A stretch of 64,000 bases of DNA from a virus (IMGVR_UViG_3300017917_003143:190095-254094), one strand, 5' to 3'; counted from the first letter of the stretch, positions 20,583 to 29,380 are shown. Made by a program: numbers and translations. The notes: generated from the sequence alone by a model not told the origin.

Positions 20583-21920
20583 ATGTTTGAAATATTTTTT
20601 TACGCTCTACTTGGAAGTTTGTCCGGGGTCATCACAGGATTGATACCTGGCATAGGACCAGCACAGTTATTGGCTATTGCCTACATGGCCTTGCTGGCCT
20701 TGGATCCTATACAGCTGGCCGTGTTTTATATAGGATTGATAACCACTAGTCAGTATCTAGATTCAGTGCCTGCTACATATTTTGGTGTTCCTGGCGAGGT
20801 CAGCGCGATTCCTGCTAGTTACGAAGGTCCTCGACTGATGGCACAAGGATTAGGACATCAAAGCATAAGAATGACTGCTATTGGAAGGATCATGGCCAGT
20901 GGTATCGCTGTAGTGTTGGGTGCGATGTTGCTGAGTGTAATCTTACAAAGCACCTGGATATTTAAAAACAATGTGCAGTTGGTACTATTGCTGATGGCAG
21001 TGGTAGGAGTGGCTGTGACCAGCCAGTGCAATTGGTGGCGTACTATTGTAGCTATGTCTCTGGGTTACCTTATCGGAAAAGTAGGATTCGATTATACCAC
21101 AAATACAGACATACTCACTTTTAATATACCCCACTTGCAAGAAGGTCTCCCTTTGTTGTCTGTGCTTATGGGGTTGTATGTTATACCGTTACTGTTGGTT
21201 GAACTAGCTAAGACCGTAAACCTTCACACTGATCCTGCGCCACAAACTACAAATGCGTTATCTGTAAAACCCTATGTGCCTACTATGATACGGAGTGGGG
21301 TCATGGGTTGGTTTTTAGGATTGGTTCCGGGACTGAGTTATATTCTAAGTGCCACTGGCTGTTATGCCTATGAAAAATGGCGACGCATACGAGCCAATCT
21401 CTACAAGCCTGGCGATATGCACAGCATGGTAGCGGCTGAGACTGGAAATACCAGCGGAGCTTTCAGTACCTTGATTCCACTGATGATTTTTGGTATACCT
21501 ATCACCATATCCGAAGTGATCCTGTACAATCTCATGTTGACCACAGGAGCAGACTTCAGTCGCGGCGGTTTTTTACTGAGCAACTATCACTGGTTACTAG
21601 GCAGCTTCTTGTTGGCCAATGTGCTAGGGTTAATTTTTTGCTGGCCGTTGGCTGTGCGAATGGCGCACTGGGTTACTAAAATAAATCTCCGCGTGACCTG
21701 GATCACAATAATTACTGTGGTATCTCTATGTGTGCTATGGCAAGGATATTACAATCAAACGATCTTGCTATACAGTACAGTATTTGCTATAATGATAGTG
21801 ATAGGCCTGGTATGCATGAGATATCGAGTAGATTTACTGCCGGTGTTGTTTATATACTTGCTACAGAACAACGTCGATCAGGCAGTGTTCAATCTGTGGC
21901 AGATTTATTTTAAAGGATAA
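20583..21920 (+). CDS. tctA: TctA-family membrane permease
   Basis: 445 aa, about 10-12 membrane segments. N-terminal GVITGLIPGIGPAQLLAIAY (about residues 15-34) matches the GxxPGLG signature of TctA, and VPATYFGVPGEVSAIPASYEG matches the second TctA repeat motif. The C-terminal half repeats the pattern (GWFLGLVPGLSYILS). TctA is the large permease of tripartite tricarboxylate transporters; the usual TctB is absent from this window. Starts 6 bases after the porin terminator without a clear promoter or ribosome binding site, so expression depends on read-through or an unseen element. Bug/TctC follows 3 bases later. Confidence 0.85.
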   Translation: MFEIFFYALLGSLSGVITGLIPGIGPAQLLAIAYMALLALDPIQLAVFYIGLITTSQYLDSVPATYFGVPGEVSAIPASYEGPRLMAQGLGHQSIRMTAIGRIMASGIAVVLGAMLLSVILQSTWIFKNNVQLVLLLMAVVGVAVTSQCNWWRTIVAMSLGYLIGKVGFDYTTNTDILTFNIPHLQEGLPLLSVLMGLYVIPLLLVELAKTVNLHTDPAPQTTNALSVKPYVPTMIRSGVMGWFLGLVPGLSYILSATGCYAYEKWRRIRANLYKPGDMHSMVAAETGNTSGAFSTLIPLMIFGIPITISEVILYNLMLTTGADFSRGGFLLSNYHWLLGSFLLANVLGLIFCWPLAVRMAHWVTKINLRVTWITIITVVSLCVLWQGYYNQTILLYSTVFAIMIVIGLVCMRYRVDLLPVLFIYLLQNNVDQAVFNLWQIYFKG

Positions 21921-21923
21921 AAA

Positions 21924-22820
21924 ATGTTTCGACTTTCAACTTTCGTACTGGCTATGTGTCTAGTTATGGGTGTGCAAGCCAAGGAACGACAAATCAGTGT
22001 GATTTATAGCAGTCCTGCAGGTGGTATCATTGACGGTACCAACAAGGCCATGCAAGAACAATTGGAAAAAAATAACTGGCGTGTGGACGCTGTACGAGCT
22101 CCAAACTGCAGAGCCGCCAAAGCATGGCTAGACAACAATCCTGGCAAGCCAGCGGTGATGAGTTTCCAAGTCGAAGAAGATGCATACACTCGAATGGCAC
22201 CGGGTGCAGCCGATGCTTGTGGCATGACTATAGAACCTAAAAACGTAGCCGCAATCAGCATAGCCAACCACTATGTGGTATGTAGTATGTTGCCCCCTGA
22301 AAAGGCCTTGCCTAAATTCTTAGCCGGTGGTAACAAGATCGGCGTCACATATTTTGCCAGCACCAATGTAGTAGTAGCAGAAAATTTGGTCAAAACACTG
22401 AATCTCAAAGACACTAAAGTTTTAAGATTCCAAGGCCAACCGAAAAACACGCAAGCCTTGGTCAGTGGAGATGTTGACTTTACCATTGGCACCAATGCGG
22501 CTAGTATCACCAGTGCTGGTGGTCAGTGTTTCTTGAGCACAGCGGCCAAACCCGTGGCAGAAAAAATGGGTTGGAAAAGTATAACTGATCTAGATCCTAA
22601 GAATCCTTGGATAGGCTCTGGTCAGATGTATGTGTATCTGGCATTCAACACAGACCCTGATACTATAGCCAAAGAAACAATAGAAGTGGTCAAAACTAAT
22701 CCGATCCTGATAGAATACAATAAGACTAACTCGTACCCAACAGGTATCGCTGCCGGTCAGACCAAAGATCAGCAATGGAAAACCATCCAGAATCATATCA
22801 ATCGTTATCTTGCTAAATGA
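21924..22820 (+). CDS. tctC: Bug/TctC-like periplasmic solute-binding protein
   Basis: 298 aa; signal peptide MFRLSTFVLAMCLVMGVQA, then YSSPAGGIIDGTNKAM corresponding to the Bug motif (P-GG-D---R). Divergent from the protein at 3486 and with two cysteine pairs (NCRAAKAW, DACGMT, VVCSML, GGQCFL) that may form disulfides. Probably delivers a small carboxylate to the TctA encoded immediately upstream. Its TGA overlaps the following PP-loop gene by 4 bases. Confidence 0.82.
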   Translation: MFRLSTFVLAMCLVMGVQAKERQISVIYSSPAGGIIDGTNKAMQEQLEKNNWRVDAVRAPNCRAAKAWLDNNPGKPAVMSFQVEEDAYTRMAPGAADACGMTIEPKNVAAISIANHYVVCSMLPPEKALPKFLAGGNKIGVTYFASTNVVVAENLVKTLNLKDTKVLRFQGQPKNTQALVSGDVDFTIGTNAASITSAGGQCFLSTAAKPVAEKMGWKSITDLDPKNPWIGSGQMYVYLAFNTDPDTIAKETIEVVKTNPILIEYNKTNSYPTGIAAGQTKDQQWKTIQNHINRYLAK

Positions 22821-24046
22821 TGGAATATCCTAAATTTATCCCCGACGGAAAATTTAATCGGTTTGGATTTTTTCAAGTTGGGGATGATTGTTTTTACAGC
22901 AAACTGGATGCTGTCAGACACAGTGTTACCACTGGAGAACAAGTTGAGTGGAATTTTAATGACTCAATACTGTCTTCTTGCGACTGGCTAGTCGAACCAA
23001 CTCACACTATAGAAGAGTTATACAAGCAACGTGCCCAGCAAATCAGAGACAAGTATGATTATGTTGTAGTAATGTTTAGCGGAGGTTGCGACAGCACTGC
23101 TGTACTAGATTCCTTTGTTGATAACAACATCCAACTCGACGAAGTAATGATTTGGCACTGGCTCGACGGCAACGGTGGTAATCTTCATGCTTTCATGACT
23201 GATGAAATTTTTCATTTAGCTATCCCACATGCGTTAAAAAAGTTACAAGGTCTTGGTACGCGAGTGACTTTGCATGACAACAGCGACTGGGAAAGAGAAC
23301 GTATGCAGGATCCTGAAACTAGGAACCAGTGCTGGAGAGGAATCAACAACATACACAATCTAGCCTTGCAAGGACGTTATTTCAGTCCAACACAAGGTAT
23401 CCATCAGAGATTCCGACATATAAAAAAACTAATCGATCAGGGAAAATCTGTTTGCTTTATATGGGCTGAGGCCAAGCCCAAGATTTCATTCGATCGAGAA
23501 CTTAACAAACATTACTACTGGATCGAGGATCACTATGCGTGTTTGCCTCAACCCATGCAACAATGGAAAAACGATCCAACAGAAAATCACGAGCATTTTT
23601 TCACACAAGATGAGTTGCCTGAATTGATGATAAAACAGGCTCATATATTATTAAATTGTGTAAAAGAATGGAATCAAGATAACTTTGTCGAGTATGTACA
23701 CGAAAAAAGAGCCATCATGGGTCCGCACGGATTCATGGTCGGTGATCCCAGAGGTTCGTGGGGTCGAACTGTTCGGGATGAAAAAGATTGGCAGATAGAA
23801 TATGATGTGTATCATAAACTGATCTATCCTGGACATCAGCCCGGCGGCTATGTACAATGGAAACAAGTGGGTCGTGCAGTGCATCCTGCTCACCAATGGC
23901 TCGCTAACGAATTTCCATTGCAAGCTAAACATTGGTATCGTGACTACATCAACACCTTTTCCAAATTGCCCGATTCGTGGACTCATTATCGTGGTACTCT
24001 TGAGCAGAATCTCAAACGATTAGATAAAAAATACTACATAGAATAA
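22817..24046 (+). CDS. PP-loop ATPase, paralog of the gene at 2305
   Basis: 409 aa. PP-loop SGGCDS at residues 88-93. The first 90 residues parallel the 2305 protein (GFFQVGDDCFYSK vs GFYTVNGKNFYSK; QRAQQIRDKYDY vs MRAQQLRDKYDY), showing common descent. Predicted to adenylate a substrate. Overlaps the Bug gene by 4 bases, and an oxygenase, an SDR and another oxygenase follow almost without gaps, suggesting one pathway. Confidence 0.82.
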   Translation: MMEYPKFIPDGKFNRFGFFQVGDDCFYSKLDAVRHSVTTGEQVEWNFNDSILSSCDWLVEPTHTIEELYKQRAQQIRDKYDYVVVMFSGGCDSTAVLDSFVDNNIQLDEVMIWHWLDGNGGNLHAFMTDEIFHLAIPHALKKLQGLGTRVTLHDNSDWERERMQDPETRNQCWRGINNIHNLALQGRYFSPTQGIHQRFRHIKKLIDQGKSVCFIWAEAKPKISFDRELNKHYYWIEDHYACLPQPMQQWKNDPTENHEHFFTQDELPELMIKQAHILLNCVKEWNQDNFVEYVHEKRAIMGPHGFMVGDPRGSWGRTVRDEKDWQIEYDVYHKLIYPGHQPGGYVQWKQVGRAVHPAHQWLANEFPLQAKHWYRDYINTFSKLPDSWTHYRGTLEQNLKRLDKKYYIE

Positions 24047-24048
24047 TC

Positions 24049-24636
24049 ATGTTTTTTTATCTGCCTGTATCTTTACCGTTGCCACCTAAGAATCTCATCT
24101 CTGAGATAATGAATCCTGATTTTGATCTAGTACAAGATCCTGCACAAAAACAAAGATTTCAGACCAGTGGAGGCAAATATCTTGAAAGATCATTGACCTA
24201 CCAAGAAAAAATTTATCAAACTCGTGTACAGTATCGATATCTACTGACTGACAAATTAAATCAATGGATAGATGATAATTTACCATCCAATTATCTTGCG
24301 GCTAGTTTGGCTGTAAGCAAAGGAAGCAGTCCTGTGCATGGACCACACATTGATTACAATAGACACTATATTTTATATCTGTCTTTAGACAATGGTGGAA
24401 ACAATGTGTTGACTTCATTCTGGAGGAAATCAGGATGCCCCATAGAGTTTGAATCTCCAGAATGGCCAGGTATAGCGCAAGATTATCCTGATCTAGAACA
24501 TCTAAAATCTGTAGTGTTACGACCCAATCAATGGTATTTGCTCAATGGCTGGATTTATCACAGTGTAGAGAATGTTGAATCAGATCGTGTTAGTTTGCAA
24601 ATTGACTACAATGAAATAAATTTATGTCCAAATTAA
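24049..24636 (+). CDS. 2OG-Fe(II) oxygenase-like protein
   Basis: 195 aa. HGPHIDYNRHY (about 97-107) gives the HxD pair, YHSVENVESDRVSLQ (about 170-184) gives the distal His and Arg. Very similar in plan to the gene at 25241 (HGPHVDPYRDY; IHSVENATSRRISLQ), so they are paralogs. Starts 2 bases after the PP-loop gene and overlaps the SDR gene by 13 bases. Substrate unknown. Confidence 0.75.
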   Translation: MFFYLPVSLPLPPKNLISEIMNPDFDLVQDPAQKQRFQTSGGKYLERSLTYQEKIYQTRVQYRYLLTDKLNQWIDDNLPSNYLAASLAVSKGSSPVHGPHIDYNRHYILYLSLDNGGNNVLTSFWRKSGCPIEFESPEWPGIAQDYPDLEHLKSVVLRPNQWYLLNGWIYHSVENVESDRVSLQIDYNEINLCPN

Positions 24637-25232
24637 AAGTAGCCATCACAGGTACTACGCAAGGACTCGGTCAGTACCTTAAACAAGTGTTTGAACAACA
24701 CGAACATAGTGTATTAGAGTTCAATCGTAGCAACGGGTATGATATTAAACATCCTCAGCGTATTGTCGACCAAGCACAAGACTGTGATTTGTTTATCAAC
24801 AACGCCTATGATGGATATGGGCAAGTGGATCTTCTTTATGCCTTGGTAGACCGTTGGGAAAAACAAAGCAATAAGTTTATCATAAACGTTGGCAGTGAAC
24901 AAACACGTCGCTGGAGCAATCATCACGGTGATACCATAGTTCCATTTGATTGGCGCGAAGGTCAAAGATCAATACAGTATCGTAGTCATAAACTAAGTTT
25001 GTCAGAAGCTAGTAACTATCTTTATCAAGTCATGACATGGCCACAAATCATGTTAGTCGACATCGGTATGCTAGATACTCAACCTGCTGGATATTGGAGT
25101 AAACATCGCACATCCAGACAACCAATCCGTTGCGAAGATGCGGCACGCCTTATCTATGATTTGTTTGATCGTAGAAATCTACATTTTGTTAGCGAAGTGG
25201 TACTGAGACCACTGGTCTGGATGGAAGAATAA
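24624..25232 (+). CDS. Short-chain dehydrogenase/reductase
   Basis: 202 aa Rossmann protein. Cofactor motif TGTTQGLG (residues 9-16), NNAYDGYG corresponding to the NNAG block, and YRSHK as YxxxK near residue 119. Probably oxidises or reduces a small alcohol/ketone. Its position between two paralogous oxygenases and after a PP-loop ATPase suggests a shared biosynthetic or modification pathway. Confidence 0.82.
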   Translation: MSKLKVAITGTTQGLGQYLKQVFEQHEHSVLEFNRSNGYDIKHPQRIVDQAQDCDLFINNAYDGYGQVDLLYALVDRWEKQSNKFIINVGSEQTRRWSNHHGDTIVPFDWREGQRSIQYRSHKLSLSEASNYLYQVMTWPQIMLVDIGMLDTQPAGYWSKHRTSRQPIRCEDAARLIYDLFDRRNLHFVSEVVLRPLVWMEE

Positions 25233-25240
25233 GTAAGAAT

Positions 25241-25831
25241 ATGACTATTACCTGTTTACCATTGCCGTTTCTTTCGTCCCCTCCAGAGCAGTATGTTGAA
25301 CAATCTCTGGAATACAAAACACAAGAGTTATCCAACGCATTCGGTTCTCCGAGTTTTTATAGTTCTCGTATGGTAGCCAAGGACGGGGTCTTGTATCAAA
25401 CACGGAGTCAAAAACGAATACCATTAGAAGGCGATTTTACCGAATGGTGTCATGAAAATATTGATCCAAAATGTTATCATTGTAGCATTTGTGTCGCTGA
25501 TGGCCCAGGGCCATATCATGGCCCACATGTTGATCCTTACAGAGATTACGGACTTTTATATGTTACAGATACCGGAGGGTCATCTGTTACTACATCTTTT
25601 TGGCAGAAAAAAAATTCACCAATGATTTATCCAAGAGATACTGAGCAGTTTGTATCAGAAGATTATAGCGACGAACTGATACTTATTGATCGGTTTGTAT
25701 TACAACCCAATCAGTGGTACCTACTTAATACAAGAATTATTCACAGTGTTGAAAATGCAACATCTCGCCGCATTAGTCTACAATGTAGCCTTGATGATGT
25801 TGCAGATTTACTACAAAAAAACAAAGGTTGA
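25241..25831 (+). CDS. 2OG-Fe(II) oxygenase-like protein
   Basis: 196 aa, paralog of the 24049 gene with HGPHVDPYRDY and IHSVENATSRRISLQ motifs. RBS weak. Together with 24049 and the SDR it makes an oxidation block that could carry out successive hydroxylation and dehydrogenation. The next promoter begins inside its last codons. Confidence 0.75.
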   Translation: MTITCLPLPFLSSPPEQYVEQSLEYKTQELSNAFGSPSFYSSRMVAKDGVLYQTRSQKRIPLEGDFTEWCHENIDPKCYHCSICVADGPGPYHGPHVDPYRDYGLLYVTDTGGSSVTTSFWQKKNSPMIYPRDTEQFVSEDYSDELILIDRFVLQPNQWYLLNTRIIHSVENATSRRISLQCSLDDVADLLQKNKG

Positions 25832-25856
25832 CCAGAAATCTCCATTTTGCTATAAT
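25828..25856 (+). promoter_or_regulatory. Consensus sigma70-type promoter
   Basis: TTGACC at 25828-25833, 17 bases, TATAAT at 25851-25856. Confidence 0.8.
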
Positions 25857-25888
25857 ATAGGTATAGTAAACAAAACAGGAGCCCTACT

Positions 25889-26140
25889 GTGAAATCACTC
25901 AAATCCTATGTTGATCGCAAAAACCAATGGAATGCTATCTTTGGCGGTAAAGCATTGGTCATTGGCAAGGACAATCAACGCATCGCTGACATGATTGACA
26001 GCGAACTTTCTCCAGAAAATCTTACTTGTGACGGTGAACTGCCTCGCAGTCAAGTCCAAGCTCGTTACCGTGAGCTTACTGCCGCGGCCACTGAGCTCCG
26101 TCGTCTAGATCCCACAGTTAAATTTTACGAATTTTCTTAA
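25889..26140 (+). CDS. Hypothetical protein, 83 aa
   Basis: GTG start at 25889 after AGGAG. Sequence MKSLKSYVDRKNQWNAIFGG then helices with RYRELTAAATELRRL; soluble, single domain. Flanked by its own promoter and the promoter of the ATPase gene, so transcribed as a small unit or read into the next operon. Unknown function. Confidence 0.7.
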   Translation: MKSLKSYVDRKNQWNAIFGGKALVIGKDNQRIADMIDSELSPENLTCDGELPRSQVQARYRELTAAATELRRLDPTVKFYEFS

Positions 26141-26142
26141 GG

Positions 26143-26171
26143 TTGACTGCAAAATCAACTTCACATACAAT
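26143..26171 (+). promoter_or_regulatory. Sigma70-type promoter of MoxR gene
   Basis: TTGACT at 26143-26148, 17 bases, TACAAT at 26166-26171; AAGGAG lies before ATG 26204. Confidence 0.78.
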
Positions 26172-26203
26172 AGTAGAATCATCAACAAGAAGGAGTCAGC
26201 CCT

Positions 26204-27298
26204 ATGTCATTTGAACATCGCACCGTAACCGCGGTTGGTGCCCGCAAATCCATCAAAAAATGCTTTGCCAAGAAGCGTCCTCTATTCCTGTGGGGTCCTC
26301 CTGGTATTGGTAAAAGTGAAGTGGTAGCAGACATTACCCGTGAGCTCGGCGGTCTTATGATTGACTTGCGCCTGGGCCAGATGGACCCTACCGACATCCG
26401 TGGTATTCCTTTCTATAACAAAGAAAAGAATGTCATGGACTGGGCACCCCCTATCGATCTGCCCGATGCAGAAACTGCCGCTCAGTATCCTGTTGTGGTG
26501 CTGTTCCTAGACGAGATGAACTCTGCGGCTCCGGCTGTGCAGAGTGCGGCTTACCAGCTGGTACTGAATCGTCGTGTAGGCAAGTATATCCTGCCCGACA
26601 ATGTTGTCATGGTTGCCGCAGGTAACCGTGAAAGCGACAAAGGCGTTACTTACCGTATGCCTACTCCGCTGGCAAACCGTTTCGTCCACCTAGAGATGCG
26701 AGTTGACTTCCCTGTGTGGCAAGAGTGGGCTGTGAATGCTGGCATCCACAAAGACGTGGTTGGTTACCTCAGCTTCGCCAAGCAAGATCTCTACGACTTC
26801 GACGCTAAATCTGCAAGTCGTTCGTTCGCTACTCCACGCTCTTGGACCTTTGTGAGTGAACTGCTCGCAGACGAGGACATGGACGAGACCACTTACACTG
26901 ATCTTATCGCAGGTGCTGTGGGCGAAGGCCTTGCTGTGAAGTTCATGGCGCATCGCAAGATCGCAGGCAAGATGCCCAAGCCCGAAGACATCCTGTCAGG
27001 CAAGGAAAAAGATCTCAAGATCAAAGAAGTCAGTGCCATGTACAGTTTGGTGATCTCTATGTGCTACGAGCTCAAAGGTGCTATCGAGCGCAAGGTTGCA
27101 GACAAAGACTTCCATGCTATGTCGGACAATTTCTTCCGTTATATGATGGACAATTTTGAAACTGAGCTGGTGGTCATGGGTGCTCGTATCGCGCTCACTA
27201 CTTACAACCTGCCGTTCCAGCCTACCAAGCTCAAGAACTTTGACGAGTTCCATCAGCGTTACGGCAAGTACATTCTGAGCGCAAGCCAGAATAGTTGA
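26204..27298 (+). CDS. MoxR-like AAA+ ATPase
   Basis: 364 aa. Walker A GPPGIGKS (31-38), Walker B VVVLFLDEMN (97-106), sensor-1 region VVMVAAGNRESD, and TPLANRFVHLEM as in MoxR/RavA ATPases. These ATPases work with VWA proteins to remodel or activate partner proteins; the VWA partner is encoded at 27975. The pair recalls RavA-ViaA and CoxD/CoxE. In a phage it may act in virion assembly or host defence inactivation. Confidence 0.9.
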   Translation: MSFEHRTVTAVGARKSIKKCFAKKRPLFLWGPPGIGKSEVVADITRELGGLMIDLRLGQMDPTDIRGIPFYNKEKNVMDWAPPIDLPDAETAAQYPVVVLFLDEMNSAAPAVQSAAYQLVLNRRVGKYILPDNVVMVAAGNRESDKGVTYRMPTPLANRFVHLEMRVDFPVWQEWAVNAGIHKDVVGYLSFAKQDLYDFDAKSASRSFATPRSWTFVSELLADEDMDETTYTDLIAGAVGEGLAVKFMAHRKIAGKMPKPEDILSGKEKDLKIKEVSAMYSLVISMCYELKGAIERKVADKDFHAMSDNFFRYMMDNFETELVVMGARIALTTYNLPFQPTKLKNFDEFHQRYGKYILSASQNS

Positions 27299-27306
27299 TA
27301 GGTCAC

Positions 27307-27358
27307 GGGTTGGGTCCACTATCGGAAACGAGACATAGGGCTATGTCGGATCCAACCC
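27307..27358 (+). repeat. Inverted repeat around the start of the next gene
   Basis: GGGTTGGGTCC (27307-27317) pairs with GGATCCAACCC (27348-27358), with one G-U. The ATG at 27343 lies in the loop, so the stem could hide the start or act as attenuator between the ATPase and downstream genes. Confidence 0.55.
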
Positions 27359-27582
27359 ACCTTTCTTACCAACCACCCGTGAGGGTGGTTTTCGCTCCGT
27401 ACGATCACGATGACGTGCAGACCATGCTACGAAAGGTCGTGCAGGACTTTGGTCGTCCCGGAAATCGATGGCGTTATCGTAGCCCAGATATTGGTCAAGC
27501 AGAAAACAATGTTTGGATGCTGGACTTTTACTTTGCCGATCCGCATGATGCAATCATATTTGGTCTTAAATATCAAAGATGA
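27343..27582 (+). CDS. Hypothetical protein, 79 aa
   Basis: Starts MSDPTHLSYQPPVRVVF; further on has YDHDDVQTMLRKVVQDFG and WMLDFYFADPHDAIIFGLKY, an alpha/beta plan. The ATG is inside an inverted-repeat loop; an alternative GTG lies about 40 bases on. Overlaps the next gene by ATGA. Unknown function. Confidence 0.6.
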   Translation: MSDPTHLSYQPPVRVVFAPYDHDDVQTMLRKVVQDFGRPGNRWRYRSPDIGQAENNVWMLDFYFADPHDAIIFGLKYQR

Positions 27583-27932
27583 GATATAAAATAGTCAAAC
27601 TCGACGGTCGCTGGAGTTACAGGAAATACTTTGAGTATGCTGTGATTTTTTCTAATCGCATGAGCAATTGGAATGGACCCATGCACTTTGCCACCGCTCA
27701 AAAATACTTTTTTGACACCTATGGCTGGAGTGCCGAGATCCGACAGTGGGCAGACATACGTGAGTATTATCAAAATGTCTGGAACTATGTCAAGCCTAAT
27801 CCGCCTGGCATCATGCCTGAGTGTGTGAATTCCTACTGGGCCTGGACTAACGGCTACGAGGATCTGCGTATCTATGTAAAAAGCCAGCAAGAACTTACAC
27901 TTTTCCAGCTGAAATATCCGGTTGACCAATAA
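27579..27932 (+). CDS. Hypothetical protein, 117 aa
   Basis: Starts in ATGA overlap with the preceding gene. Aromatic-rich (GRWSYRKYFEYAVIFSNRMS; YYQNVWNYVK) and probably folded. It shares with its neighbour an ending pattern (FGLKYQR vs FQLKYPVDQ), so the two may be distant duplicates. Unknown function. Confidence 0.65.
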   Translation: MRYKIVKLDGRWSYRKYFEYAVIFSNRMSNWNGPMHFATAQKYFFDTYGWSAEIRQWADIREYYQNVWNYVKPNPPGIMPECVNSYWAWTNGYEDLRIYVKSQQELTLFQLKYPVDQ

Positions 27933-27950
27933 TGCCATTTCATGTATAAT
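27922..27950 (+). promoter_or_regulatory. Consensus sigma70-type promoter
   Basis: TTGACC at 27922-27927, 17 bases, TATAAT at 27945-27950; AAGGAG before ATG 27975. Confidence 0.82.
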
Positions 27951-27974
27951 ATAAGATATAGTTAAGGAGCAACC

Positions 27975-29258
27975 ATGTCTACAAAAACCGCAACATCTAC
28001 ACAAAACAAAGACGACGCTAAAAAGTTTGCCAACCTTATTGGCCCAATGGATCCTAAGTTGGACAAAATCGTGCGTGAAAAGCTCGTGACTGCCCGTGTG
28101 GGTTTGTTGCTCCGTGCTAGTTTCTTTGGAAATCTTGCTACTCGTTTGAAGCTGGTCAATGCTGACGAGTGGTGTTCCACAGCCGCAACAGACGGCCGTC
28201 ACTTCTATTACAATACTCGTTTCATCGAGATGCTCAAACCCAAAGAGATCGAGTTTCTCTTTGGTCATGAGGTGCTCCATTGTGTGTACGATCATTTTGG
28301 TCGCCGTGGTGATCGCGACCCTCAGCTGTTCAACGTGGCCAATGACTTTGCTGTCAACGCAGACTTGAAGAAGCATCGTGTGGGCGAGTTTATCACTTCA
28401 GTACCTTGCCTGTATGACTCTAAGTTTGAAGGCAAATCGTCTGAGGAGATCTATGATTATTTGTACGAGAATGCTGAAAAAATCAGTCTAAGTGATCTCA
28501 TTGACAAGCTCTTGGATGATCACTTGGATGGCGAAGGCGACGGAGAAAGCGATGGCAAAGACGGTGACCAACCAGGCAAAGGTCGCCCCAAGCTCAGTGC
28601 CGAAGAACGCCAAAAGATCAAAGATGAGATCAAAGAAGCCATGTTGGCGGCCGCCCAAGCATCCGATGCAGGTAGCATTCCAGCAGGTGTCAAACGCATG
28701 ATCCAGGATCTCACTGATCCCAAGATGAACTGGCGTGAACTGCTCCGCATGCAGTTAGAGAGCACTATCAAGAGTGACTATACTTGGATGCGCCCGAGCC
28801 GTAGAGGCTGGGATATGGATGCTGTGTTGCCCGGTATGAATCGTACCGATGCTATCGACATCGCTATCTACATTGACATGTCAGGTTCTATCAGTGAAGC
28901 TCAAGGCAAAGACTTCCTCAGCGAAGTCAAAGGTATCATGGAGAGCTTTGAATCCTACAAGATCCATGTCGCTTGCTTTGATACTGAAGTGTACAATCCG
29001 CAACAATACAACTCAGAAAATCTTGACAGCATTGAAGAATATGAGTTGGCTGGTGGCGGTGGCACTGACTTTGATTGTATCTTCAAGCATTTGAAAGATG
29101 AACAGATCGAGCCCAAGCGATTGGTTGTGTTCACTGACGGTTACCCATGTGGTAGCTGGGGTGATCCCAACTATTGCGATACTGTCTGGATCATCCACGG
29201 TGACAAGAATCCCAATCCACCGTTTGGTACCTTTGCATTGTACGAGGAAGACAAATGA
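27975..29258 (+). CDS. VWA-like metallopeptidase-type protein, partner of MoxR ATPase
   Basis: 427 aa. HEVLHCVYDH (98-107) contains an HExxH zinc motif, followed by an NVANDFAVNADL helix, as in DUF2201 metallopeptidase-like proteins. A Lys/Gly/Asp-rich linker occupies about 180-210. The C-terminal VWA domain has the metal-binding DMSGS near 299-303 and FTDGYPCG. The combination is the usual partner of MoxR ATPases. Own promoter; the next gene overlaps by ATGA. Confidence 0.88.
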   Translation: MSTKTATSTQNKDDAKKFANLIGPMDPKLDKIVREKLVTARVGLLLRASFFGNLATRLKLVNADEWCSTAATDGRHFYYNTRFIEMLKPKEIEFLFGHEVLHCVYDHFGRRGDRDPQLFNVANDFAVNADLKKHRVGEFITSVPCLYDSKFEGKSSEEIYDYLYENAEKISLSDLIDKLLDDHLDGEGDGESDGKDGDQPGKGRPKLSAEERQKIKDEIKEAMLAAAQASDAGSIPAGVKRMIQDLTDPKMNWRELLRMQLESTIKSDYTWMRPSRRGWDMDAVLPGMNRTDAIDIAIYIDMSGSISEAQGKDFLSEVKGIMESFESYKIHVACFDTEVYNPQQYNSENLDSIEEYELAGGGGTDFDCIFKHLKDEQIEPKRLVVFTDGYPCGSWGDPNYCDTVWIIHGDKNPNPPFGTFALYEEDK

Positions 29259-29380
29259 CCTTTGTTAATTTTTTATATCTTGCGGTAGGGTTCTGGTTGG
29301 GTTGGTTTATTGGCCAACCCATCATAGACTTTATTCCTAAACTCATTCGTGAGATCCGTGAAACACGCTGGAGGCAGTAA
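29255..29380 (+). CDS. 41-residue membrane protein
   Basis: ATG in a 4-base overlap with the VWA gene. MTFVNFLYLAVGFWLGWFIG forms one membrane span, then PIIDFIPKLIREIRETRWRQ is an amphipathic basic tail. Stop TAA overlaps the next ATG. A tail-anchored inner-membrane micro-protein. Confidence 0.65.
   Translation: MTFVNFLYLAVGFWLGWFIGQPIIDFIPKLIREIRETRWRQ

Noticed and set aside
19339-22820. Host DNA contamination as source of porin, TctA and Bug genes
   Set aside because: The Bug gene is coupled by 4 bases to a PP-loop gene with a paralog elsewhere in the window, and the promoters match those of phage genes. Not fully excluded.
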